Source: Cyanobium sp.
Lineage (GTDB): Bacteria > Cyanobacteriota > Cyanobacteriia > PCC-6307 > Cyanobiaceae
DNA length: 9,952 bases
NCBI GenBank assembly: GCA_014191535.1
Contig: BJHC01000033.1
Span: 1 to 9,952 of the forward strand
Direction of reading: 5' to 3'
Below are positions 1-7,325 of this stretch, in pieces. Position numbers and translations under genes: made by a program. The first letter of the stretch is position 1. Each line of letters opens with the position of its first letter. The notes beneath the pieces were generated by a model. The model ran no database searches. It had not been told where the DNA came from and saw only the letters and a program-made list of their open reading frames with translations.

Positions 1-762
1 CGCCGGGGTGATCCCCACCAGTCCCGGATCGAGGGCGGCGTCGTAGCGCCACCAGCGGTTGGGATCGCGGATGGCGGCGGGGGTGGGGTTGTGCAGGCCT
101 TCGCCGCTGCTCGGGGGTTGGGGTGCGTCTCCGTCAGCGGCGCGGGCCGCCTTGGCGGCCTTGGCTTCGGAGGCCTTTTTGGCCAGCAGCGCCCGCCGTT
201 GCACCGCCAGGTCGCTGAGCAGCTGGGCCCGGGTGCGGCCCCGCAGCTGAAACAGCACGAAGGGGTCTTCGCTGAAGCGCTCGCCCATCAGGTAGTAGAC
301 GGCGCTGACGTGCTTGCAGGGGTTGATCTTGTCGGGGCAGGTGCATTCACTGCGCACCTCCTGCAACTTGAACGGGAACAGGCGTCGGCCGCTGGCGGCG
401 AAGGCCCGTTCGATGTCCTGGGGCATCACGCCCGCCAGCAGCTGGGCCGACCAGCGGGCCTTCTGCCCGAGGGCCTCCAGCACGTAACCCCAGTCGTCGT
501 CGCTGAGCACGTCGAGCCAGAGCTTCACCTTGTAGGGGTCTTCGCCGCTGCCCTGCACGCGGGCATGCACGCGGCGCCCCTCGAAGCGGATCGAGAGCAC
601 GTTGCCTTCGCGGGCGTAGGCCCAGGCCCGCTCCAGCCGTTTCTTGAAGCGGTAGCCGTTGATCAGCTCCATCCACTGCTCCACCCACCAGGGCTGCTGG
701 CCCAGGCCCTGGTCGCCCAGCTGGGTGGTGATGCCGTTGTGGTTGCCGGGGGTGATCGTCAT
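1..762 (-). CDS. SWIM zinc-finger protein, partial (C-terminus off the left edge)
   Basis: Reading from 762 leftwards gives 254 residues with no stop, so the gene runs off the window. The protein opens with MTITPGNHNGITTQ. At residues 140-151 it carries CTCPDKINPCKH, which matches the CxC...CxH zinc-binding pattern of the SWIM domain. The region before it (about 30-135, with WWVEQWMELING and many W, Y and F residues) resembles the N-terminal part of bacterial SWIM proteins. After about residue 195 comes an Ala/Lys-rich linker, then a WWRYDAALDP segment. SWIM domains are thought to bind DNA or protein, and in bacteria they are often encoded next to SNF2 helicases, as here. The start is set by the GAGGA ribosome site at 771-775 and by the 4-base gap to the helicase stop. 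A DNA-binding partner role for the helicase is an inference. The zinc-finger identification is firm; the cellular function is unknown. Confidence 0.9.
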   Translation of the reverse strand, partial: MTITPGNHNGITTQLGDQGLGQQPWWVEQWMELINGYRFKKRLERAWAYAREGNVLSIRFEGRRVHARVQGSGEDPYKVKLWLDVLSDDDWGYVLEALGQKARWSAQLLAGVMPQDIERAFAASGRRLFPFKLQEVRSECTCPDKINPCKHVSAVYYLMGERFSEDPFVLFQLRGRTRAQLLSDLAVQRRALLAKKASEAKAAKAARAADGDAPQPPSSGEGLHNPTPAAIRDPNRWWRYDAALDPGLVGITPA

Positions 763-766
763 CGCA

Positions 767-3700
767 TCAGTCCTCGCTGAGGGTCACCAGGTCCTTGAGC
801 TGGCCGATGTCGAGGCCGCCGAGCCACTCCTCGCCGGAGCCGACGATGTCGGCCGCCAGTTTGGATTTCTCCTTGATCATGCGATCGATGCGCTCCTCCA
901 CGGAGCCGCTGGTGATGAACTTGTGCACCATCACGCGGTTCTGCTGGCCGATCCGGTAGGCACGGTCGGTGGCCTGGTTCTCCACCGCCGGGTTCCACCA
1001 GCGGTCGATGTGGAACACGTGGCTGGCGCGGGTGAGGTTGAGGCCCACGCCGCCGGCTTTGAGTGACAGCAGGAACAGCTGCGGGCCGCGCGGGTCCTCC
1101 TGGAAGCGATCCACCATCGCCTGGCGTTCGGTCTTGCTGGTGTTGCCGTAGAGGAAGGGCACCTCCTGGCGCCAGCGGTGCTCCAGGTGGGCCTTGAGCA
1201 GGTGGCCCCATTCGGCGAACTGGGTGAACAGCAGGGCCCGGTCGCCCGCCTCCATCACCTCCTCGAGGATTTCCTCCAGCCGCTGCACCTTGGCGCTGCG
1301 GGCGGCGAACTCCTTGAAGAAGCCGGCGTCGTTGGGGTCGGGATCCTGCTTGAGGGCCAGGGCCGGGTGGTTGCAGATCTGCTTGAGCCGGGTGAGCAGG
1401 GCCAGCACCTGGCCGTGCTTCTGGCCCAGGGGCGCCCGGGCGATGGCGTCCAGGCTGTCCTCCACGGTTTTGTTGTAGAGCTTGCGCTGCTCGGGGGCCA
1501 GGCCCACCCATTCGCTCAGCTCCACCTTCTCGGGCAGGTCGGAGATGATCGATTTGTCGGTCTTGAGGCGCCGCAGGATGAAGGGGCCGACCCGGCCCTT
1601 CAGATCCCGCAACGACGACATGTCGCCGTAGCGCTCGATCGGGAGCCGATAGCGCTGGCGGAAGAAGGGTTCATCGCCCAGCACCTTGGGGTTGAGGAAA
1701 TCCATCAGCGCCCACAGCTCGCTGACGCGGTTCTCCACGGGGGTGCCGGTGAGGGCGATGCGGAAGCGCGGACCCTTGCCGGGCCGTCCCATGTCGCGCG
1801 CCGCCATGGATTGCTTGGCGCTGTGGTTCTTGATCGCCTGGGCTTCGTCGATCACCACCCCCTGCCAGTCGATCTTGTCGAGGATTTCGCTGTCCCGCTG
1901 CAGCAGGCCGTAGCTGGTGAGCACCAGGTCGACCCCCTTGAGCGCCTTCTTGAGGGCGTCGGGGCTGGAGGGGCGGCGCGGTCCGTAGTGCTCGGTCACC
2001 GTCAGGTCGGGGGTAAAGGCCGCCGCCTCCCGTTTCCAGTTGGTGAGCACCGAGGTGGGCGCCACCAGCAGCACCGGCCGTTTCAATTCCTCCTCGGCCT
2101 TGAGGTGCTGCAGGAAGGCCAGCAGCTGGATCGTTTTGCCCAGGCCCATGTCGTCCGCCAGGCAGGCCCCCTGGTCAAAGCGGTGCAGGAAGGCCAGCCA
2201 GCCCAGGCCCCGCTCCTGGTAGGGCCGCAGCTGGCCGGCGAAACCGGGCGGTGCCGGCAGCGGGTCGGGGGCCTTCTGCTGGTGGTACTGCTCCAGCACC
2301 GCCTGCAGGCGCGGGCCGGCGGTGAAGGCATGCACCGGCAGCCGCTGCAGGGTTTCGCCTTCGTTGCCGGTGATGCGCAGGGCGTCGTCGAGGCTGAAGG
2401 GGGGCTCGGCGGCGCAGAACTTCTCGGCGTTCTTGAGGTCGAGCGGGCGCAGCTCGATCCAGGCCCCCTTGTGCTGCACCAGCGGGCTGCGCTTGGCGGA
2501 GAGCTTCTCCAGGTCGCGCAGGTTGAGGGTGACGCCGCCGATCATGAACTCCCAGCGCCACTCCAGGGTTTCCCCGAGGGTGAAGCCGCGCGACTTTTCA
2601 GGCAGTTCGGCGGTGATCGCCAGACCCAGCCGGCTGGCCAGGCCGCCGGAGAGGCTCGCCGGCAGGATCACCCCGACGCCCACGTCCCGCAGGCGGGCGG
2701 CGGCGGTGCGCACCAGCACAAACGCCTCCGCCGGGGTGAGCTGCATCGCCTCGGGCGTGGCGGCATCGAGGCCCCGTTCGATCGGCTCAAAGGCCAGCAG
2801 CGCCCGCCCGAGGCCCTCCAGCAGCAGGGCGCCGGGCTGCTCCACCTGGATTTCCCCCAGGGCCAGATCGCCGTCGCCCGCGGCCCAGACAATCCCCGCC
2901 GGCACCCGCAGGCTGGGGTCGGCTTCGGCCTGCAGGCCAAAGCGCAGCTCCCAGAGCTCCTCGCCCTCCGGCGGGGTGAACAGTTCGATGCAGGCCCGGG
3001 CGGGGGCCACCTTGCCGGCCACGGTTTCGCGCCAGTGGTGGCTGGCGATGGCCAGGCGCTCCTGGTCTTCGTCGTCGAGGGCCAGGCGGCCGCCCGGATC
3101 CCCCAGGGCCTCCTCCCAGGCGGCCAGCAGGGGGTCGAGGCCCTGGCCACCGGGGGCAAAGGCGGCCCGCAGCTGGCCATCCACCAGCTTCTCCACGATG
3201 CTCGCCACCAGCAGGCGATTGGAGCGGGGGCGGCCGCAGGCCAGGTGGCGATCGGCGCTGGCGGCGGCCACCACCTGGGGCATGCGCAGGGCCAGCTCCT
3301 CCAGACGGCGTCGGTCGTCCTCCCGGTTGAGCAGCGGCAGCCAGCTGGCCTTGCCGCCGGCGGCGTCGGGCAGCCAGCGGCCGCGGGCAATCAGGCTCAG
3401 GCACCAGCGCTGCACGTGCGACCACCAGTGCAGGTCGTCGCCGAGGCCGGCTTCGGCATAGCCCGAGAGGGGCAGCAGGTTGAGCCAGTCGGCGGCGGGG
3501 CCGGGCTTCAGAAACCAGCCCTCCACCTGCCAGGGCCACCAGCTCAGGTCTTTGGGCAGCGGTTCGCCCGCCTGCAGCGGCATGCCGCTCCAGGCTTCAC
3601 TGGCCTCGCTTTTCTGGCCGCGGGCCCCCTGCTGGCGGCTGGGCAGGGTGAGGGTGGCGCTGGCCTGGCGCAGGTCTTCCGACCAGAACTGGTGGTCATC

Positions 3701-3886
3701 CAGCCAGGTGGCCAGGGTGTCCAGGTCGAGGCTGAGGGGGTGCAGCGGCGCCTCCAGCGCCGGGTTCACCGGTTCGGCCACACGCCAGGTATCCGCCCAG
3801 ATCAGCAGGCCCGCAGTGGGGGCCTTGCCCTTGGCGAAGCTCCCCGCCGGCACGACGGGCAGCCAGGTGGCATGCAGCAGGCTCAT
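767..3886 (-). CDS. SNF2/HepA-family DNA-dependent ATPase (helicase), bacterial type
   Basis: A 1039-residue protein with a complete SNF2 motor. Motif I is DDMGLGKT at residues 578-585 (catalytic Lys584). Motif II is DEAQ at 680-683 and motif III is LTGTP at 712-716. The second lobe has LLFTQF near 885-890 and ends with the YRIGQ arginine-finger motif at 977-981. An SNF2-associated domain precedes the motor, with LEWRWEFMIGG near 440-450. The N-terminus (MSLLHATWLP, then a conserved-looking IWADTW) fits the usual start of this bacterial family, so ATG at 3886 is a good start, though no Shine-Dalgarno is visible. Such proteins hydrolyse ATP to translocate on DNA and displace bound proteins. 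Relatives have been linked to RNA polymerase recycling or repair, but no role can be assigned here. It sits 18 bases after a membrane protein gene and 4 bases before a SWIM zinc-finger gene, so all three are probably co-transcribed. Confidence 0.95.
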   Translation of the reverse strand: MSLLHATWLPVVPAGSFAKGKAPTAGLLIWADTWRVAEPVNPALEAPLHPLSLDLDTLATWLDDHQFWSEDLRQASATLTLPSRQQGARGQKSEASEAWSGMPLQAGEPLPKDLSWWPWQVEGWFLKPGPAADWLNLLPLSGYAEAGLGDDLHWWSHVQRWCLSLIARGRWLPDAAGGKASWLPLLNREDDRRRLEELALRMPQVVAAASADRHLACGRPRSNRLLVASIVEKLVDGQLRAAFAPGGQGLDPLLAAWEEALGDPGGRLALDDEDQERLAIASHHWRETVAGKVAPARACIELFTPPEGEELWELRFGLQAEADPSLRVPAGIVWAAGDGDLALGEIQVEQPGALLLEGLGRALLAFEPIERGLDAATPEAMQLTPAEAFVLVRTAAARLRDVGVGVILPASLSGGLASRLGLAITAELPEKSRGFTLGETLEWRWEFMIGGVTLNLRDLEKLSAKRSPLVQHKGAWIELRPLDLKNAEKFCAAEPPFSLDDALRITGNEGETLQRLPVHAFTAGPRLQAVLEQYHQQKAPDPLPAPPGFAGQLRPYQERGLGWLAFLHRFDQGACLADDMGLGKTIQLLAFLQHLKAEEELKRPVLLVAPTSVLTNWKREAAAFTPDLTVTEHYGPRRPSSPDALKKALKGVDLVLTSYGLLQRDSEILDKIDWQGVVIDEAQAIKNHSAKQSMAARDMGRPGKGPRFRIALTGTPVENRVSELWALMDFLNPKVLGDEPFFRQRYRLPIERYGDMSSLRDLKGRVGPFILRRLKTDKSIISDLPEKVELSEWVGLAPEQRKLYNKTVEDSLDAIARAPLGQKHGQVLALLTRLKQICNHPALALKQDPDPNDAGFFKEFAARSAKVQRLEEILEEVMEAGDRALLFTQFAEWGHLLKAHLEHRWRQEVPFLYGNTSKTERQAMVDRFQEDPRGPQLFLLSLKAGGVGLNLTRASHVFHIDRWWNPAVENQATDRAYRIGQQNRVMVHKFITSGSVEERIDRMIKEKSKLAADIVGSGEEWLGGLDIGQLKDLVTLSED
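771..775 (-). promoter_or_regulatory. Ribosome binding site of the SWIM gene, inside the helicase gene
   Basis: On the minus strand GAGGA lies 8 bases before the ATG at 762, within the codons for the last Ser-Glu-Asp of the SNF2 helicase. Ribosomes finishing the helicase would reach this site and could re-initiate, so the two proteins are probably translationally coupled. An ATG at 767-765 overlaps the helicase stop but hits TGA after two codons, so it is not the start. Confidence 0.6.
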
Positions 3887-3904
3887 GGAGGCAGGGCCTG
3901 GGGA

Positions 3905-4339
3905 TCAGGGGCGCCGGACCGCCTGCGGCCGCGCCGCGAAAGCTCGCGACAGGGCTTGCGATCCGTGCAGCACCAGCGCGGCGCCGATCAGCGGCAGCCA
4001 GGCACGAACGAGCTCCATCATCACAGTTGGCGCGACCTGCGCCAAGGCCGGGGCCACAGGTGTTGACAACGGCCAGGGACTGAGCGCTGGCAGAGCGAGG
4101 CTGTGGATGCCGCACACCGCCCCCACCAGCCCCGCCTGCAGGTGGCTGTCGTCGGGGTCCACCCGTTGCAGATGGAAGGCCAGCAGGCCATAGAAGAAGC
4201 CGCAGCCCCCCGCCCGCAGCGCCGCCCCCAGCCCCAGGGGCAGGCCCAGCAGCAGGGCACTGGCGCCGGCGGCCAGGGCCCAGGCAATCGACCGCAGCCG
4301 CAGCTGGGCCCGTGATGGCGTGGTGGAGGGGGCGCTCAT
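3905..4339 (-). CDS. Small integral membrane protein of unknown function
   Basis: This encodes 144 residues that I do not recognise as a named family. Hydrophobic stretches at about 17-41, 43-57, 68-87 and 106-126 suggest three or four membrane segments. A basic N-terminal patch (R10, R14, R16) suggests a cytoplasmic N-terminus. The loop after the second segment is charged (QRVDPDDSH) and the tail is basic ([13 protein letters not shown]). The start is well fixed: an in-frame TGA at 4351-4349 lies just upstream of ATG 4339, although no Shine-Dalgarno is seen. The stop is 18 bases before the SNF2 helicase start, so this would be the first gene of that operon. Its size and layout resemble the small cyanobacterial 'conserved hypothetical membrane proteins'. 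That it is a real gene is supported by position, hydropathy and tight packing. Its function is open, and a link to the helicase is only positional. Confidence 0.78.
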   Translation of the reverse strand: MSAPSTTPSRAQLRLRSIAWALAAGASALLLGLPLGLGAALRAGGCGFFYGLLAFHLQRVDPDDSHLQAGLVGAVCGIHSLALPALSPWPLSTPVAPALAQVAPTVMMELVRAWLPLIGAALVLHGSQALSRAFAARPQAVRRP

Positions 4340-4380
4340 GTTGCGCGATCATGCCCGGTTCAGGCTTTTCCCGCTTCGCC
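4340..4380. promoter_or_regulatory. Divergent start region shared by the membrane protein operon and alaS
   Basis: Only 41 bases separate the two divergent starts, or 11 if alaS begins at the in-frame ATG 4351. I find no good -10/-35 pair and no Shine-Dalgarno on either strand here. At least one promoter must therefore lie inside the opposite gene, or one of the transcripts is nearly leaderless. Confidence 0.4.
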
Positions 4381-7020
4381 ATGGCTGCCGCCGCCCCGCG
4401 CACTGGTGCTGAGATCCGCGCGGCCTTCCTCGATTTCTACGAGCAGCGCGGCCACCAGCCCATGGCCAGTGCCTCCCTGGTGCCGGAGGACCCCACGGTG
4501 CTGCTCACCATCGCCGGCATGCTGCCGTTCAAGCCGGTGTTCCTGGGTCAGCAGCAGCGGCCGGCGCCGCGGGCCACCAGCTCCCAGAAGTGCATTCGCA
4601 CCAACGACATCGAAAACGTGGGCCGCACGGCCCGGCACCACACGTTTTTCGAGATGTTGGGCAACTTCTCGTTCGGCGATTACTTCAAGGAGCAGGCGAT
4701 CCAGTGGGCCTGGGAGCTGAGCACCGTTGTGTTCGGCCTCTCCCCCAACAATCTGGTGGTGAGCGTGTTCCGCGAGGACGACGAAGCGGAGGCCATCTGG
4801 CGCGACGTGGTGGGGGTGAACCCCAAGCGGATCATCCGCATGGATGAGGCCGACAACTTCTGGGCCTCAGGCCCCACCGGCCCCTGCGGCCCCTGCTCGG
4901 AGATCTATTACGACTTCAAGCCCGAGCTTGGCGATGACGGCATTGATCTGGAGGACGACAGCCGCTTCATCGAGTTCTACAACCTGGTGTTCATGCAATA
5001 CAACCGCGATGCGGAGGGCACCCTCACGCCGCTCGCGGCCCGCAACATCGACACCGGCATGGGCCTGGAGCGCATGGCCCAGATCCTGCAGGGGGTGCCG
5101 AACAACTACGAAACCGATCTGATCTACCCGCTGATCACCACGGCGGCGGCGTTGGCCGGGGTCGACTACCGCCTGCTCGATGAGAAGGGGAAGACCTCGC
5201 TCAAGGTGATCGGCGACCACAGCCGTGCCATCACCCAGCTGATCTGCGATGGGGTCACCGCCTCCAACCTGGGGCGCGGCTACATCCTGCGGCGCCTGCT
5301 GCGGCGCGTGGTGCGCCATGGACGGCTCCTCGGCATCGACAAGCCGTTCCTGACGGCGATGGGCGAGGCGTCGATCACCCTGATGCAGGACGCCTATCCC
5401 CAGCTGGTGGCGCGTCGGGAGGTGATCCTGGCGGAGTTGCAGCGGGAGGAGGCCCGCTTCCTGGAAACCCTGGAGCGGGGCGAAAAGCTGCTGGCGGAGG
5501 TGCTGGCGGCCCAACCCCGCCAGATCTCCGGCGAGCAGGCCTTCGAGCTCTACGACACCTATGGCTTCCCGCTGGAGCTCACCGAGGAGATCGCCGAGGA
5601 GCACGGCCTCACGGTGGATCTGGCCGGCTTTGAGGCGGCCATGGAGGCCCAGCGTCAGCGGGCCAAGGCGGCGGCGGTGAGCATCGACCTCACCCTGCAG
5701 GGGGCCATTGATCAGGTGGCCGCCGACCTGGAGGCCACCCAGTTCCGTGGTTACGAGCTGCTGGAGCAAAGCAGCTGTGTGCTCGCCCTGGTGGTGAACG
5801 GCGAGCCGGCCGAGCAGGCGGTGGCCGGCGATGCGGTGCAGGTGGTGCTGGACACCACCCCCTTCTATGGCGAGGGCGGCGGGCAGGTGGGCGACCGGGG
5901 CCTGCTCACCGGCGATGGCTTGATCGTGGCCATCGAGGCGGTGTCCCGCAACCGCAGCGTGTTCGTGCACAGCGGCCGCGTCGAGCGCGGCAGCCTGGCT
6001 CTCGGGGCCGTGGTGCATGGCCAGGTGGATCGCAGCTGTCGCCGCCGCGCCCAGGCCAACCACACCGCCACCCATTTGCTGCAGGCGGCGCTCAAGCAGG
6101 TGGTGGATCCGGGCATCGGCCAGGCGGGGTCGCTGGTGGATTTCGATCGCCTCCGCTTCGACTTCCATTGCCCGCGCGCCGTCACGGCGGAGGAGCTGGC
6201 GCAGATCGAAACGCTGATCAACGGCTGGATCAGCGAGGCCCACGCCCTGGAGGTGGCGGAGATGGCGATCGAGCAGGCCAAGGCCGCCGGGGCCGTGGCG
6301 ATGTTCGGGGAGAAATACGCGGATGTGGTGCGGGTGGTGGATGTGCCCGGCGTGTCGATGGAGCTCTGCGGCGGCACCCACGTGGCCAACACCGCTGAGA
6401 TCGGCCTGTTCAAGATCGTGGCCGAGAGCGGCGTGGCCGCCGGGATCCGCCGCATTGAGGCGGTGGCCGGCCCGGCGGTGCTGGCCTATCTGAATGAGCG
6501 CGATGCCGTGGTGCGGCAACTCGGGGATCGCGTCAAGGCCCAGCCCGGCGAGAACGTGGAGCGGGTGGCTCAGCTGCAGGAGGAGCTCAAGGCCAGCCAG
6601 AAGGCGTTGGCGGCGGCCCGGGAGCAGCTGGCCCTGGCCAAGTCGGCGGCCCTTGCGGCCCAGGCGGAGGCCTGTGGCCGCAGCACGCTGCTGGTGGCGC
6701 GCCTGGATGGCGTCGAGGGGGCCGGCCTGCAGAGCGCCGCCGCCGGTCTGGCGGAGCAGCTGGGCGAGGGCGCGGCCGTGGTGCTGGGGGGGCTGCCCGA
6801 TGGGGCGGACCTCAGCAAGGTGGTGCTGGTGGCGGCCTTCGGTCCGGCGGTGATCGCCGCAGGCCCCAAGGCCGGTGCCTTCATCGGCACCGTGGCCAAG
6901 GCCTGCGGCGGCGGCGGCGGCGGTCGCCCCAACTTGGCCCAGGCGGGCGGTCGCGATGGCGCGGCCCTGGATGGTGCCTTGGCGCAGGCGCGGGCGGATC
7001 TGCAGGCGGCCCTGGGCTGA
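4381..7020 (+). CDS. alaS: Alanyl-tRNA synthetase
   Basis: This 879-residue protein charges tRNA-Ala with alanine in the cytoplasm. The class II catalytic core is clear. Motif 2 spans about residues 64-100 ([10 protein letters not shown] at 64-73, [11 protein letters not shown] at 89-99), CGPCSE is at 169-174, and motif 3 is GMGLER at 226-231. The editing domain, which clears mischarged Ser and Gly, has [14 protein letters not shown] near residues 493-506 and its zinc ligands in HTATH (561-565) and CGGTH (663-667). A coiled segment near 720-760 leads to the C-Ala domain, which has six glycines at 843-848 followed by RPNLAQAGG, as is normal for the family. The length is normal. I chose ATG 4381 because [17 protein letters not shown] matches the family's N-terminus. 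In-frame ATGs at 4312, 4315 and 4351 would add unconserved residues, and the first two would overlap the divergent gene. No Shine-Dalgarno is visible. Confidence 0.97.
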   Translation: MAAAAPRTGAEIRAAFLDFYEQRGHQPMASASLVPEDPTVLLTIAGMLPFKPVFLGQQQRPAPRATSSQKCIRTNDIENVGRTARHHTFFEMLGNFSFGDYFKEQAIQWAWELSTVVFGLSPNNLVVSVFREDDEAEAIWRDVVGVNPKRIIRMDEADNFWASGPTGPCGPCSEIYYDFKPELGDDGIDLEDDSRFIEFYNLVFMQYNRDAEGTLTPLAARNIDTGMGLERMAQILQGVPNNYETDLIYPLITTAAALAGVDYRLLDEKGKTSLKVIGDHSRAITQLICDGVTASNLGRGYILRRLLRRVVRHGRLLGIDKPFLTAMGEASITLMQDAYPQLVARREVILAELQREEARFLETLERGEKLLAEVLAAQPRQISGEQAFELYDTYGFPLELTEEIAEEHGLTVDLAGFEAAMEAQRQRAKAAAVSIDLTLQGAIDQVAADLEATQFRGYELLEQSSCVLALVVNGEPAEQAVAGDAVQVVLDTTPFYGEGGGQVGDRGLLTGDGLIVAIEAVSRNRSVFVHSGRVERGSLALGAVVHGQVDRSCRRRAQANHTATHLLQAALKQVVDPGIGQAGSLVDFDRLRFDFHCPRAVTAEELAQIETLINGWISEAHALEVAEMAIEQAKAAGAVAMFGEKYADVVRVVDVPGVSMELCGGTHVANTAEIGLFKIVAESGVAAGIRRIEAVAGPAVLAYLNERDAVVRQLGDRVKAQPGENVERVAQLQEELKASQKALAAAREQLALAKSAALAAQAEACGRSTLLVARLDGVEGAGLQSAAAGLAEQLGEGAAVVLGGLPDGADLSKVVLVAAFGPAVIAAGPKAGAFIGTVAKACGGGGGGRPNLAQAGGRDGAALDGALAQARADLQAALG

Positions 7021-7111
7021 GGCCAGCCGGATCCACAACCGTTCCTCCCCGCTGGCGTTGATCCGGTGTGGAGGAATGCTGCGGATACCGAACGCCAGAG
7101 GAGCTGCAGCC
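7021..7111 (+). promoter_or_regulatory. Leader of the 67-residue gene with overlapping inverted repeats
   Basis: This 91-base stretch between alaS and the small gene holds several inverted repeats. CTGGCGTT (7052-7059) pairs perfectly with AACGCCAG (7091-7098). CGGT (7064-7067) with ACCG (7087-7090) extends that stem past a 4-base bulge, and its right arm touches the Shine-Dalgarno. Competing pairs are GCCAGC (7022-7027) with GCTGGC (7051-7056), and TTCCTCC (7042-7048) with GGAGGAA (7070-7076). TCCTC (7043-7047) could also pair with GAGGA (7098-7102) of the ribosome site. There is no T run, so it is not an obvious terminator. A translation-controlling fold is an inference, and chance pairing in GC-rich DNA is possible. 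Confidence 0.3.
7097..7103 (+). promoter_or_regulatory. Strong Shine-Dalgarno site of the 67-residue gene
   Basis: AGAGGAG lies 8 bases before ATG 7112, close to ideal spacing. It is the only strong ribosome site before a plus-strand gene here; alaS and ndk show none. It decides the start against the in-frame ATG 7076, which has GGAGG only one base ahead of it, too close to work well. Confidence 0.6.
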
Positions 7112-7315
7112 ATGGCCAGCAGCTTTGAAATCCATGCCCGCAGCCACTGGAGTTTCCGGTTGGTGCTGCTCGGGAGTCGTTTACAGCTGGAGGGGTGCAG
7201 AGACGCTGCGGGGCCTGAGGAGGAAGCTCTCACCTGTTCTCTTTGGCTCGACCCCCAGGACACCCCTTACGACCGGGCCCACGAGTTGATGGCCCACCCC
7301 AGTTGCTGCCTCTAG
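7112..7315 (+). CDS. Small cysteine-containing protein of unknown function (67 aa)
   Basis: I do not recognise this protein. It begins MASSFEIHARSHWSFRLVLL and ends HELMAHPSCCL, with cysteines at 29, 42, 65 and 66 and an acidic middle (PEEEAL). It has no clear signal peptide or membrane segment; the short hydrophobic run near 15-20 is too brief. Evidence that it is real: a strong, well-spaced Shine-Dalgarno, a position filling an otherwise empty 305-base gap, and a stop only 10 bases from the converging speA stop. Codon use differs from its neighbours: 17 of 67 codons end in A or T, including TTA, AGA and CGT, whereas sampled stretches of alaS show 0-2 per 20. That could mean weak expression, recent acquisition, or a spurious frame. 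The C-terminal cysteine pair could bind metal or form disulfides, but this is speculative. Confidence 0.6.
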   Translation: MASSFEIHARSHWSFRLVLLGSRLQLEGCRDAAGPEEEALTCSLWLDPQDTPYDRAHELMAHPSCCL

Positions 7316-7325
7316 CCCTGCCGAT

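Noticed and set aside
91..780. A 229-codon plus-strand frame at the left end
   Set aside because: It is the antisense of the SWIM gene, whose true frame is open through the left edge and holds CTCPDKINPCKH.
1178..4066. A 962-codon open frame on the plus strand opposite the SNF2 helicase gene
   Set aside because: It reads as low-complexity Gly/Gln/Ala/His-rich sequence with no domain. Long antisense frames arise when a GC-rich gene avoids TCA, CTA and TTA codons. The minus-strand frame carries all SNF2 motifs.
4062..4067. Perfect TTGACA on the plus strand, possible -35 for alaS
   Set aside because: No -10-like hexamer follows at 16-19 bases (the sequence is GC-rich there), and it lies about 310 bases before alaS inside another gene.
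767..4339. SNF2/SWIM operon as an antiphage defence island
   Set aside because: No methylase, nuclease, PLD or other defence partner is nearby, the flanks are housekeeping genes, and there are no mobile-element traces. The SNF2 domain alone is not evidence for defence.
6907..6924. Run of six glycine codons in alaS as a possible repeat expansion
   Set aside because: A glycine run followed by RP and AQAGG is normal in the C-Ala domain of AlaS.
4867..7263. A 798-codon open frame on the minus strand opposite alaS
   Set aside because: Same composition artefact: His/Gln/Leu-rich with no recognisable motif, and fully covered by the conserved AlaS frame.
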